Of a stretch of 64,000 nucleotides of DNA, positions 23,331 to 35,500 are shown in pieces. Below the pieces are notes generated by a model. The model was not told the DNA's origin, searched no databases, and worked only from the letters and a program-made list of their open reading frames with translations. The position numbers and the translations under genes were made by a program. Within the stretch, counting starts at the first letter, position 1, and every line of letters begins with the position of its first letter. The DNA comes from Alisma plantago-aquatica (lineage: Eukaryota; Streptophyta; Magnoliopsida; Alismatales; Alismataceae): NCBI GenBank assembly GCA_963693085.1, contig OY856409.1, forward strand, positions 296,832,058-296,896,057. Reading direction: 5' to 3'.

Positions 23331-23672
23331 AAAGGGCAATAATCTATACATGCCTAACACACTCAAAGATAAGGCAAATCGAGGGTATAAAACTAAAGAA
23401 AAGTGTTGATGGGTAAAACATCATTGGCCAAAAGGGAAGACTTCCAGCCTCAGACAATATTACTCATCAAAGCCTTACAAACTAAGTTGGTGGCCCATAA
23501 AATGAGAGGGTCTGTGCACGTGGCGCATGCATTGACTTGGGCCTTATTACAATTATAATGTTTGTAAAGTTTTTCTGCATGAAAAGAAATAACATCATAT
23601 GCTAAAAAATTTGGGCTGCCTCCCGAAGAGCGTTGTAGTTTCTGTCGTCAGCTCGACATGCTTCAGATACTT
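23331..23672 (-). other. Non-coding gap after Athila-2 integrase
   Basis: I see no gene. It is moderately A-rich sequence joining the end of the integrase frame to the dyad array. Confidence 0.5.
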
Positions 23673-24900
23673 CTACTCTGATCCTTCGGCCATTGCCTCA
23701 ACGTCCTGCAGGGTTATCTCTGACCTTCTCACGAATGCTTCATCTTCGTAAAACCTCTTGACTTTATGCTCGTTCACTGGAAAGACCTTTGTCGGATCGT
23801 CTTTGTCATACAATTCCATCATCCCTGATGGATAAATATTTGCCACAATGAAGGGTTCAGACCATCTACTCTGCAACTTTCCTGGAAAAAGATGGATAGA
23901 GGATTTAAATAACAGAACTTTATCACCTTCGTTGACGTCCTTTTTATTCAGATGGGCGTCATGCCAGATCTTGGTTCTTTGCTTGTAAATCCTGGCATTT
24001 TCATATGCATGGAGTCTCAATTCTTCAAGCTCCTGGAGCTGAAGAAATCTTTTCTTTCCAGCAGCGTCTGGTCCATATTAAGCTGCTTGATTGCCTAGAA
24101 TGCGTTGTGCTCCAATTCAAAAGAAAGATGTTAGGCTTTTCCATAGATCAAGTGATAAGGTGTAGTATCCAGTGGTGTTTTAAAAGCGGTTCAATATGCC
24201 CACAAAGCATCATCTAGCTTAGCTGACCAGTCCTCACGGGACTTGCCAACTATCTTTTCTAAAATCTGCTTTATCTGCCGATTGGAGACCTCCACCTGTC
24301 CCAATGTCTGTGGGTGATATGGAGTTGCAACCTTGTGGCGGACGTCATACTTACATAGAAGCAATTCAAACTATCTTTTCGCAAAGTGAGAGACGCCATC
24401 ACTAATGATGGTCCTTGGAACTCCAAACCTTGGAAAGATAGTCTTGGTAAAGAGCTTGATTACTGCCCTTGCATCACATGTTGCAGTGGGTATAGGTTCT
24501 ACCCACTTCGAGACATAGTTGACTGTGACGAAAATGTACTTGAAACTGTAGGATGAGGGGAATGGTCCCATATAGTCAATACCCCATACATTGAAAATTT
24601 CAACTTCAATCTGATAGTGGCATCTTATTACGACGGGAGATGTTCCCAATTCGCTGTCATTCGTTGCAAGACTTTAAAAAAGCGTGAGCATCCTTGAACA
24701 AGGTCGGCCAATAGAAACTAGATTGTATCACCTTGGTAGCTATCCTCTCACCTCCGAGATGTCCTCCATAAGGAGAGGAGTGACATTCGAAAAAAAATTT
24801 TGAAGCTTCCTCTTCTGGTATGCATCTTCTATATAACATGTCGGCACAATGCCTGAACAATAAGGGATCATCCCAATAATAGTTCTTTAAATCAGAGAAG
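23673..24900 (-). pseudogene. Athila-2 integrase, frameshifted
   Basis: The zinc-binding part (24860 to 24657) reads ECHSSPYGGHLGGERIATKV then [18 protein letters not shown]. The catalytic core has Asp in [11 protein letters not shown] (about 24560-24580), Asp in [12 protein letters not shown] (about 24385) and Glu in [13 protein letters not shown] (about 24280), so the D,D,E triad survives. The C-terminal domain (24020-23673) contains GDKVLLFKSS and PGKLQSRWSEPFIVANIYPS, which is the part lost from Athila-1. At least three frame changes separate the pieces (near 24655, around 24350 and near 24040), so no intact enzyme is encoded. Confidence 0.88.
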
Positions 24901-25054
24901 AACTTCTTCTAATTATGAGACATATCTGGGGAAGCTTCTTACATGCCAAGTAGTTGCAGAAATCTGCATACCATGGCCCCTCAGGGTCTGCTGACTAGGC
25001 TGAGTAGATGGATTCGTCGGGGTAGCTTTCATTGATGGGTAGTGGGTGATCATC

Positions 25055-26572
25055 TTACACCTGAATCCTGGAAAGATGGTATGCAACCACATTCTCTGAG
25101 CCCTTCTTGTCTTTGATTTCATGGTCAAACTCTTGTAACAATAGTGCCCAACGTAGCAGTCTGGACTTTGCATCCTTCTTATGCATTAGATATTTAATAG
25201 CCCTATAGTCGGTGTGAATAGCCACCTTCGAACCCATGAGGTAAGACCTAAACTTGTCAAAGGCATACATGATAGCTAGCATTTCTTTCTTTGTGGTCGT
25301 GTAATTCTACTGAGCCTCATCTAGGGTCTTGCTCACATAAAAGATAACATGATGCTTCTTGTCTCTCTTTTGGCTGAGTACAGCTCCTATAGCAAAATCA
25401 CTGGCATCACACATAATTTTGAATGGAAGACTCCAATCAGGGGACTAGAGAATTGATGCAGATATTAAAGTTCCCTTTAGATTTAAGAATGCCTTCATGC
25501 ACTCCTATGTGAAGTCAAATTTTACATCTTTTACCAGAAGGTTAGAGAGAGGCTTGGCTATCCTTGAAAAATCCTTTATAAACCATCGGTAGTAACCGGC
25601 ATGACCCAAAAAACTACGAACGTCTGTAACTGAAGTAGGCGGTGGGAGCTTAGCTATCGCCTCAACCTTGGATGGATCGACTTCAATACCTTTACTTGAC
25701 ACCTTGTGTCCGAGAACAATCCTCTCTTGTACCATAAAATGGCATTTTTCCCATTTGAGGGTGAGGCTATGCTCTTCAAATCTTCTCATTATGAGGGACA
25801 GATTGTTCAGACAGTCATCAAACGAGCAGCCATAGACGCTAAAATCATCCATGAACACTTCCATCTTATCTTCGAGAAAATATGCAAAAATGGCATTCAT
25901 ACACCTATGGAAGGTAGCAGGTACGTTACAGAGCCCAAAGGGCATTCTTCTAAAGGAAAAAGTTCCATAGATGCAAGTGAAAGTCATCTTCTCCTGGTTA
26001 TCAGGGTGGATGGGGATCTGGTATAAACCCAAGTATCCGTCCAGCCAGCAGAAGTAGGAATGATGGGCCAGGCATTCCAGCATCTGATCGATGAAAGGAA
26101 GAGGGAAATGGTCCTTGCGGGTGGCGGTTTTAAGTTTCTGATAATCTATACACATCTGCCATCCAATGACCATCTTGGTGGCCACCTCGACTTCGTCATT
26201 TCCCTTGACCAAGGTCATCCCTCCCTTTTTGGGAACTACTTGGATTGGACTCACCCACGTGCTGTCACTGATAGCGTAGATAATTCCAACGTCTCAGAGC
26301 TTAACTACTTTGTTGAAAACTTCATGAAGCTTTTCATTCAGCTTTCTTTGTGGCTGGGCATATGGCCGGGAGTCCTCTCCCAGATGGATCTAATGCATGC
26401 ACACCGAAGGGCTTATCCCTCTCAAGTCCCTGATTGTGTAGCCCAAGGCTTTCCTCCACAACCTTAACTCTTTGAGCAGTTGGTCTTTCTGGCAATCTGT
26501 CAACTCTGAGTTGATGATTACCGAGTGTGTCTTCTCTTGATCCATAAAATGATAGTCAAGGCCTTTTGGCAA
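25055..26572 (-). pseudogene. Athila-2 reverse transcriptase and RNase H
   Basis: One frame from 26572 to 25055 with a few stops. An N-terminal block (LRLWRKALGYTIRDLRGISP) precedes STWVSPIQVVPKKGG. The RT has IGWQMCIDYQKLKTATRKDH, FCWLDGYLGLYQIPIHPDN, RMPFGLCNVPATFHRCM and the catalytic EVFMDDFSVYG (about 25840-25855). The thumb/connection reads GIEVDPSKVEAIAKLPPPTS and GYYRWFIKDFSRIAKPLSNL. RNase H shows [28 protein letters not shown] and [16 protein letters not shown] (His-to-Tyr beside the Asp). This is the longest near-intact coding block in the window (about 250 codons without a stop). Confidence 0.93.
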
Positions 26573-26812
26573 TACTTTTAGCTCTGGTGGGACTTCCTTT
26601 TTCTATTCTTCAGTAGGGGATTCTCGGAGAGTGGCATATCTAATTGTCTCAATAGGATCTTCATCCTCAATCACTTCTTCAATATCCAAATAGGCCAACA
26701 ATTCCCTAACCTCAGGATCATTGATCTCTCGTAACTCACTAGTTAAGGTGTGCATCAAAGGATCTACCATGGCCGTCTCTTCCTGTACTTCATCGCATAA
26801 CTGCCGATAGTG

Positions 26813-27175
26813 CTAAAAAAAGTAAGAGGATTCAAAGAACAAGGGGGGCCTCATACAATCACTGATGTTGAAGTCGATGTGATCTCCTCCAACATGGATC
26901 ATAATCATTCCCGCCTCGACATCGATAAGAGCATGGCCAGTCGCAAGGAAGGGTCGCCTGAAAATGATAGGGCAGCTCGGATCTTCTATGGTGTCGATCA
27001 AAACAATATCATAAGGAATAAAGAAGCGTCCCACTCGGATGGGCACATCTTCTACGACACCAACTGGCTAAGTGAAGGTATGGTCAGCCAGTTGTATCCT
27101 CATGTTGGTGTTTACCATATCGGTGAGCCCCACTCTCTTGGCAAGGGATAGAGGCATCCGACTGATGCTAGCTCC
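26813..27175 (-). pseudogene. Athila-2 aspartic protease, catalytic Asp lost
   Basis: The active-site position reads GLANLGASISRMPLSL (about 27125-27170). The expected Asp-Leu-Gly is Asn-Leu-Gly (AAC for GAC), so this copy cannot be catalytic. There is a stop after IQLADHTFT, then VPIRVGRFFIPYDIVLID, CPIIFRRPFLATGHALID (FRRPF where LGRPF is usual) and MIMIHVGGDHIDFNI. The frame is continuous with the RT downstream. Confidence 0.85.
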
Positions 27176-29018
27176 TAGGTTTGCTAGACCTTTCCGAGAT
27201 TACATTATCTCCAACTTGAAAGGGGATTATGAAGGCCCCTAGGTCCTTCTTCTTCAAAGGTGTATTGGTTTTGATGAAAGAACTAGACATCTTGGCGAGC
27301 TTCACAGTCTCCACATCTTGTCCTTTCCTTTTTCTTGTTATCAGGTCCTTTAGGAACTTGGCATAAGTAGGCATTTCTTCAATGGCATCTAGGAATGGGA
27401 CGTCCACATGCAACTTCTTTATAGCGGCCATAAACTTTTCATACCTCTTCTTCAGCTCAGCTTTTACCAGCTTCAGTGGGAATGGTACACGGGGTGCGTA
27501 CTTATCTGGGCGCTCTTCAAAAGAGACGTGGTTAACCTTGTCTTTGACTACTTTCTTTGACTTCTGTGGAACTTCTTCCTCAACAACCTATGTGCTAACT
27601 CCTTTGACAGGTGTTGTTGTTGATGTTACTGTCTTCTCAACGGGTGGTGATACAATCGTTCCTGAACTTAGAACGACTATTTTTGCCGTCTCATGTCCTC
27701 GTGGGTTGGCTTCAGTATTGGAGGGGAAATGCCCCACCTGATGGTTGAGGGATTGGGTGAGGCTTGCCAGCTACTGATCAATCTGTTTGTTATGCTGATG
27801 GAGCTCCCCTATCTGGGTAGAAAAACCACCCATCTGTTGTTGCATTAGTTTGAGCAGAGTCGTGCTATCCACTGATCTCTTGTGCATCTTTTCATTGATG
27901 TCATTCTATCTCTTGGTGAAGGACATAAATTCTGTCGTCAAAGATGGTCGTGGCTGCTGATTTTGTTGGAAGTCCCTTTGCTACTGGAACCCTGTCTGTT
28001 GTTGCTGATTTGATGGTCCTCTCGAAGGTTTCCCACTCACCAACTGGTGAGAGTTCTCAACATCACTGGTGTTCCCATAACAGAAACTAGGGTGGTCCGG
28101 TTGTCGGTATTGAACAAAACTCACATTCTCTATAAAGTCTCCTTCGAGATCTTCTTGGGATGCGGTGTGTGGACAGAAATATGACATGTGGTTGAGCTCT
28201 CCACAGGTGACACAACTCTTCACGACCTCTTATCGAACCTTCCCTTTGTAACCTTGCTCCTTGAGGGACTGTACATCTATCATCATCTTGTCAAGCTTGG
28301 CTGTAAGGGCCTCCATAGCCTTAGACTCACCTAGAGTAGTGTGACTTAGCGACTCTTGGTCGTATTCTCTGTCTTGTTGGTTCATAGCCATATTTTCAAT
28401 AATCTCCCTGGCTCTTTGGGCACTAAGTCCCAAGAAAGCGCTGCCAGCGGCAACATTCAAGGACTTCCTCTCAGCGGGGCACACCCCATTGTAAAACGTG
28501 GTGATGAGCTTTAATTCCGAAAAACCATGATGTGGGCATTCACGCTGGTAGCTCTGGAATCTTTCCCAAGTCTCATGAAGATTCTATGAAGTCTTCTAGG
28601 AATACCTCGTGATCTTGTTTTGACATTTGATGGTCCTCTCGATGGGGAAGAATTTGGTGATAAGAGCATTGGAAAGATGCTCCCAATCAGGGAGTCTCCC
28701 ATCTTATAAGTCGGTGTACCACTCTAGTGCCTTGTCCCTCAGCGAGAATGGGAAGCACTGGATGTAGATATGCATCAGCAGGACTCTGTTGATCTTAAAG
28801 GTGTTGCACGTCCTCTTGAAAGTTGTTAGATGATTATATGGGTTCTCCTCAGAGGTGTTTCCATCGAACCTGTTATGCTACAGGAGTTGAAGAAAGGAGG
28901 GCTTCAGTTTGAAGTTGGTGACGTTCAGAGGCTGTGTTACAACTGGGTTTCTCTATTCATTAGCTCGAACTTGAACGAACAAGTGAAGAGAGAGAGCTTT
29001 AGGGGCTTGGTCAGCCAT
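27168..29018 (-). pseudogene. Athila-2 gag
   Basis: The likely start is the ATG at 29018 (MADQAPKALSLHL). The capsid region 28900-28490 is badly frameshifted. From 28484 the frame is CPAERKSLNVAAGSAFLGLS and AREIIENMAMNQQ, then a zinc knuckle CVTCGELNHMSYFC (C-X2-C-X4-H-X4-C, near 28175-28220). Next comes a Gln-rich stretch, a coiled-coil-like LLKLMQQQMGGFSTQIGEL and a Lys-rich linker. The final part (27431-27168) is the conserved block HVDVPFLDAIEEMPTYAKFL leading to the protease. Athila-1 gag shows no such knuckle, so the two elements belong to different subfamilies. Confidence 0.85.
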
Positions 29019-29265
29019 GACTTCTCAAAAGCTTGGATGACCTAGAAAGAAAGAAAGGAGTACCTGGAAAGAAACAAAGGTGTAAGAGCGTTGTATAAAT
29101 TATGAAAAGTAAATATTATGTGCAGTGCAGTATTATATGCATATGTACAAAGTTTTGGCAAAGTGCAAGCAAAACTAAAGTTCATAGAATGGTTTTCTTT
29201 GCCTATCCCCGGCAACGACACCAAAAAGTTGACGATCCTTAAACGTGGGTCCAAGAAAGGAATCA
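29019..29265 (-). other. Athila-2 leader with conserved TTGCCGGGGAT motif
   Basis: On the minus strand, 41 bp after the LTR end, the sequence reads TTTTTGGTGTCGTTGCCGGG, a signature of Athila/Tat leaders. The bases directly after the LTR (TGATTCCTTTC) do not give a clear primer-binding site. TGATTCC could be a decayed TGGTTCC. Confidence 0.65.
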
Positions 29266-31138
29266 TGTCTAGGTTATCAGACTTTAGAAATTTATAATAC
29301 CTAAATGTTTAAGACACCTACAACTAGCACATGGTTGAAGTAGTTCGGGGTCAAACACAGGGATAGGAAGAATGATGCTTCAGAACTTGAGTTTCACTTG
29401 TCTAAGCACATCACGTAGGTAAAAGGATAGGCTTGGTTGTAACAAGAAAGCACTGTAAAGAAATTACACTAAAAGGATATCTCCAAATGGAGTTACAAGA
29501 AAGAAGATGGTTTTAGGGTTTTAGAAATTTTTAGGAGTTTTGTGCAACAACTTCTGGGGAGTTAAAACTATTGTTAAGGCAAGGCAGGAAGGAAGAAAAC
29601 TTAGGAATAACAAGCGGCAGTAGAAAACATACAGCACCCTCTTCTCTCAAAGAGGGTACCTCCAACTAAATGCCAACACACTCTCTCAAAGGTAATGGAC
29701 ACAGGTTGGAGTGGGAAGGCAACCTGAAGTAGTCCCGACCCTGGGTACTCACGTACTCCTAGATCGGACCAAGCTCTAGAGTTACAACATCCTTCTCTCA
29801 AAGGAGTTGAAATGGGAAACACAGTTCGATAGCTAGTCAAAACATGATCCAAACATACAAGCTAGAGCTCAGATGCTATATAAGAAATCATCCAACAAAA
29901 GGGAACCAAACACAAAACAACATGTATTAAATTCCAGAGATTCTATAAGCATAGACATTGTGTAAAAAGGGTTCAGTTACAATGCGTAATAAATGAAAGT
30001 AAATGCTGAAAAGGGAAGATAGGTATCAGCCTCCTTGATGTGGGAGGTCGATATACAATAGCAGACCCCTAAGGTGCCACTAACCTGATATTGGGCGGGA
30101 GCTCTACCCAATATGCCAGTGTCGGGCAGCCGATGTGTCGGGCAACATACTATGACGGTCTGGCGTATCGGTCAGGGATCTCTACCCGATACAGTCATGT
30201 CAGGCAGCCACCCTATCAGGCAACACACCCTAACGATGGGTCTGTATCGGGTTCAGTATCATGTCGGGTTAGAGATGGGTTAGGTTCTTGGGTTCCTTGT
30301 ATCAGGTGTAGGGGGCGAGCCATCTCGGGTTGAAGCCCATCTAGGAACCCAACACACTGGGAGGCCTTCTTGGTCGTATCGGGCTGCTGCGGCTACCAGG
30401 ACGGGTTCTAAGTGAACCACTCCCGCCCCTCTCAGGTTGGGGGTGTGCTTACCTAGTGTCGCCTGACACACCTTGGGACCCGACGCACTAGCTCCAGATG
30501 CTTTCCAAAGTTAGATTTCACAAGGTTCCGACCCGTCCCATCAAAGTCTTTTAGCTGCTATTCATAGGCAGCAACTGGTAGAGGTTGCGGTTCTTGTGGG
30601 GCCACGTGTCCTTCATCGACTCCGTTTATGTGGCCTCGGGGATGATCGGCACATGCGCATCGTATGGTATGGCAGGTTTTCGTGTGTCGGGTTGTGAACA
30701 TATCGGGGTACCTTGGCGGGCAGCCGCTTCCGATGAGTGACTTGTATCGCACAACACACCCATGTCAGACTAACCAGTCGTGGCGGGCAAATCTCTCTGT
30801 CGGGTAGGTAGTGTACCGCCCGTCGAGAGCCTCCTCGCGCGACACGACCGTGTCAGGTTGCTGCCATATCGGGCAACGATCGCGATGGGTAACTGTGCGT
30901 GTCGGGTGACCAGTAGAAGGGTCGATGCAGGTGCACATTGTAGATAGGTCGGGACAGGCCTTTTGCGGACTTTAGGTGGAAATAGGGAAAATCTGTACAA
31001 AAGATGGGAACAAAGTCAGGGGTGTAGTGCAGGTTATTTTTGCGCAATAACAAGACAAAATTGAAAAGAAAAACAGTTTAGAGGGCAGTTGTGACAATGA
31101 AATGTAGGCTACAAATGGCCATAAAATGGGTGTTATCA
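29266..31138 (-). mobile_element. 5' LTR of Athila-2 (1,873 bp)
   Basis: Plus strand TGTCTAGG (29266) to GTGTTATCA (31138), which is TGATAACACC to CCTAGACA on the minus strand, with intact TG..CA ends. It is the full-length partner of 15268-17140. CCCGATATCGGG-type motifs fill 30080-30900. The flank on the right (ATAACTCAATG) is not a duplicate of the flank left of 15268 (CTTCA) and is not the continuation of the Athila-1 LTR. Confidence 0.93.
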
Positions 31139-32544
31139 ATAACTCAATGTTACCTCTAGGGAAGATGAAAATTACATCATTATTTATCAAAATTTGAATG
31201 TTTGGTAACTATAAGAGAAAGATATAACACCATGAAATCTAAATCCAAATACAAATAAGTAAAAGAGGAGTTCTTGAAGATGTGATTCAAGAAGATTATA
31301 AAGTAAAAGACAGATAATTCTATGCTTATAAAGTGATTTAAGGTATGAAATTCACATAAGATGGAGAGAATACTATATAATAAGTACAAAATGAGAAGAT
31401 GAATGGGAACAATGACAAAGGAATAAGGTGGAACCTGAGTTAATCTCAGACCAACCTATGTGTGTAAGAAATTGCTAATGTCAGATCAACATGGCATGTG
31501 AAATAAATCAAGGGAGATGATCTCTATTTAATGAAGAAAATGAAGAATATGATGATTTACCTGTTGATAAGTGGTTGAAAAACATAATAAAATAAGAGAA
31601 CATACACTAGTGAGATAAATAGTCATCAATAAAGGAGTAATGAGATATGTTAATCATGATGATTCCTATGCGAATGGCAAGGAACCCAAAATGAAAAGGA
31701 TAAAATGATACATAAGAAGCTGTAACTTTCATAATGAAAATAGAATTGGTTACCTTTTTTCTAGTGACCCTTGAAAAATACTACTATGGTATGAGAAGTG
31801 TGTTTCACTTTGTGTCTTTCCTTTATAGGGCACATCTTTCAAGTGGATCATTGCCACTTGGTATGTGTGGATTCATTGTAAACACGAGGTTGGTTGGATT
31901 TATAGCAGAAGGTTGTTTGGACTATGGTTCCAAGATCATAAAGTTTGTGATGATTTTTCTTTTGAGCCTTCCAATAATTAGGAAGACTCCTCTTATATGT
32001 CTTGATATTTGTTATGCTGGTAAAAGTAGATGGTATAAGGATGTGAATTCCTTATAACACATGAGGTGGATACCAAGGTAATGAATCCTAGTATCCAAGA
32101 TGTATCAACAGTATGAGAAATATGTGAAGGTTGGAGATATTTATTAAATGAACCTTCCAAGCATGCCTCTCCCGTAGAGAGAGAGAGAGTTGATGATGAT
32201 CCTATAAATGTTGTTTGGAAGGAAAAACAAAACTGACTCTATAATGTTGTGTATGGTATAGTGATAGCTAGGCAAGACCACTATCAAGGATAGATGGTTT
32301 GTTTATACAATATATAATTTTAGGATGATAGCTAGAATTTAAAGTTAAAAGTTACTATTAGATTTGTACAGGTGGCACAATAAGTTTCTACATTCCATAT
32401 TTGTAAATGTCTTCTTATGTTGGGTTTTTTGTGTTGACCCAAGATGAGATATGTATGAATGATGTGACATCACCATGATATGCAAGTAACCAGGTGAAGG
32501 TAATAGGATGAGGTGCAAAGTAAGTACCCATCTTTGTTTACTTT
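31139..32544. other. Unassigned AT-rich sequence, probably decayed element interior
   Basis: No ORF is recognised; the longest (31734-32057, plus) matches nothing I know. A GA repeat (GAGAGAGAGAGAG) lies near 32178. The last ~60 bp resemble the final part of a Tekay pol (compare 39015-39060) and lead into the polypurine tract at 32545, so at least the right end belongs to a Tekay-like interior. Confidence 0.45.
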
Positions 32545-32582
32545 GGATTTTGGGGGTGAAATCCCTGTTAGGGCTTTATAGT
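32545..32582 (+). promoter_or_regulatory. Polypurine tract upstream of Tekay LTR A
   Basis: GGATTTTGGGGGTGAAATCC followed by CTGTTAGGGC and then TGTAAGGCCCC at 32583. The same arrangement (GATTTTGGGGGCAAAATCCC) stands before LTR B at 39091. It shows that LTR A was once the 3' LTR of an element to its left. Confidence 0.75.
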
Positions 32583-35500
32583 TGTAAGGCCCCTAAACTT
32601 GTTTAATGAGTTGAACAAGATTAATTATTATAATTGAATTATTATAACCCTAATATAACCTTGTTATATGCTTTTAAATCATATTACAAGCTTAAGTTTC
32701 GAATTTGGTCCAATTTGGACACTGTTTGAGCAAGTTATGCAATTTTGTGCACATTTTGGACTCTTCTACAATTTTACAAATTGAGAGGTTTTATTTGCAA
32801 TTTATCACTTGCATTATGTTACTTGGATATTATATCATAATTCTTGAGCTTTTTGATCCATAGGTCACCTATTTAAACCTTGGTTTGAAGGTGTTTACTC
32901 CTAGGGTATTTTAGGGTTTACCCCGTCATGGGTGAGCTACCTTAGTAGCAATCAACTAATGAAATGTTTGTTTTGCTTGGAAATTAAAGAAACGAGGGAT
33001 AAGCATGTCTCTATGTATAGTGATGGATCTTATTGTGTGTGTGCTTGTATATTCTTAATAGTTTAATGCCATGGACACTTGGAAAGATACTAGAACTTCA
33101 ACTTTTTCTTTTTCTTTATCTTAAAGTTTCATATACTTATCCCTAAGCACAAAAATGATCCATTTTCTCTCCACAAATTCCCTCCTTCTATGAACCTCAT
33201 TCTCCCTCATTTCTACTATGAATTCCTATCCAAGGAATAAGAAAGAGGGGATCTTCTTGGAAAAAGAATCTAGGGTTGCAATTGACTTCCTTTTTGGGTT
33301 TGAAAAGCTTCCTTCTAGTGATCTTGACCTAAAAGAGTAAGAATCCCCTTATTTCCTCTGTTTATTTATTTTTTATCCTTCCTCCTACCTTTCTCTAGGT
33401 TGTAACCTTGCTTTTCCATGGTATCAATTTCTCTAAAGCTTTAAAACCCTACCTTTCTTGCTCCTTATGCTTAGGGTTTACTCATTTGATGAAGAAAGGT
33501 GCTAGATGGACGAGTTCACAAATTATGTTTGGATTTTCTATCCTACCTGCTCAAGTTTTCTTCTATTTGGGGTTTCATATTATAATTATAGACAATTTTT
33601 ATAACTTGCTCCACATTTATTGCTTACCGTAAGCTTGCTAACTCATGTTCTTACTTTTAAATGATGATCCATGCACTAAAAAGCTATGCTTGACTTGGAT
33701 TTTGATTTTTATAATGTTCCCTATTCTGATTTTAGTTCTAGATGAACATGTGATCATGTGTAAGTTATTCCTAAGGTGTAATATGACTTTGATCAGGTTG
33801 GTTTTACAACCTATGTTACTAAGAACCTATCAACCAATGGTCAATTTTAGGGTTTAAAGTTGATTTCTTCAATGAACACATGACTCAATGGTGGTACCAT
33901 TGCAACATCCGATGGTGTTGTCTTCATGACAACTGAAGGTGGTGACCAAGGGTGTCAACTGACATTCACCCTTTAGGTTAAGTGTTGTCCTAATTAGAAG
34001 CTTAGTGATTAACCACCAAGTACCCTAATGATGCTATCAATCAATGGTGATATTAGTATGATATTCAAGGGTGATTAATGAATATAGTGCTGATCTAACA
34101 ACCTATGGTGACTTAATGGTAAGGTATCCAAAACCTATGGTTTGTTAATCATATAGTTCTAGCATCAATTAATCCTTAGACCAATGGTTTCTTGGGTCAC
34201 TTAATGCAATGGTCGGACCTATAGTGTAATTAATGGGTTTAACACATGAACTTGACCCAATGGTCAAGATCTAATGTTTATTCCTTAAATAAAGTGGAAT
34301 GATGGCTAATGTAATATGTCAGTCCTAATAATGTGATTTATATAGTTTCCTCTATATGATCAACTTAAGGAGCTTACTTTTTTACAATGGATGGCTTCTT
34401 TTAACTGAACAGTCAATTGTGGGTTTTATCTTACTCTCAATGGAACGTTTTGTGTTGTTAATCAAGGGATGTCTAGGGTTAGATGGTGACTCTTTCTAGA
34501 GAACAAATCAAGGGCTTCATAGGTGGTTTATCCAAGGTGTTTACTTATGTAAACAACCAATGGTCTTACCTTTTAAATATCCAATGGTTCTGGGTGACAT
34601 TGTGGTATGGTGATATTGGTTGAATGATGATGGAACAAATGGAGGGTTACCATTAATAAGGCAGTCTTACCTATCCACTCATATGAATAGAAGGGATGAT
34701 AACCATATTATGTTGATATGTAACCCTAATGAGGTATATCTTGTTATACCTAGCTTTAATATAATGAAATGATGGTAATTGGGTATGAATAGTCATTGAA
34801 TGACTAATAAAATCATGGAGTACTATGTTACTATTGTTGAAACCCTAGTATACTATACCCCGATGGTTACACCTTGATTTATGTGTGGGTTCATACTTGA
34901 GAATAGTATGGAATGTGATGATGATGCTTCACCTTATGCATCCATGATCCAATGGGGATGCCGTGAGTTAGGGTTTGGGTATAAGTGTTGATTAGAAACA
35001 TTGATATAATTTATCATGTTGAACCTAACTCTAATGCAAATAGATAAAGAGGAGTATTCATGTTTAACTTTCTTATATGATGGAATGATGGTGGAATAAA
35101 CTCCTTAACATGATCATAACCTTAATGTGTTAATTTGTGGTTATCATAGCCACATGGTTGATACTTTCTTATGCTAAACATGTGTATTATGAATATGATG
35201 AATGCTAATCATATCTAGATTCCTTGCATTTTGATGTAATAAAGGAATGTTCTTAATGTTATTATAACCCTGCTATGATTGTTTATGAATATCTCCTAGC
35301 TCATTAATGCAATATTGTGCTGATCTGGTGTATTATATGTAAGTGATGTTGTTAAGCCTTATTATAAGTCATAGAAAGATAATGATGATCTTACGGGGAA
35401 TAATATGATGGTCTTAATGACCTTTAGGCATGGTTGAGCCCTGAATGAGGTGTAATCCTCTTGTGTTGATAAGGGTTGATACCCTGTGATATCATGAAAA

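Noticed and set aside
31734..32057. 107-codon plus-strand ORF as a possible host gene
   Set aside because: No recognisable motif, AT-rich codon pattern, no flanking exons, and it sits between transposon remnants.
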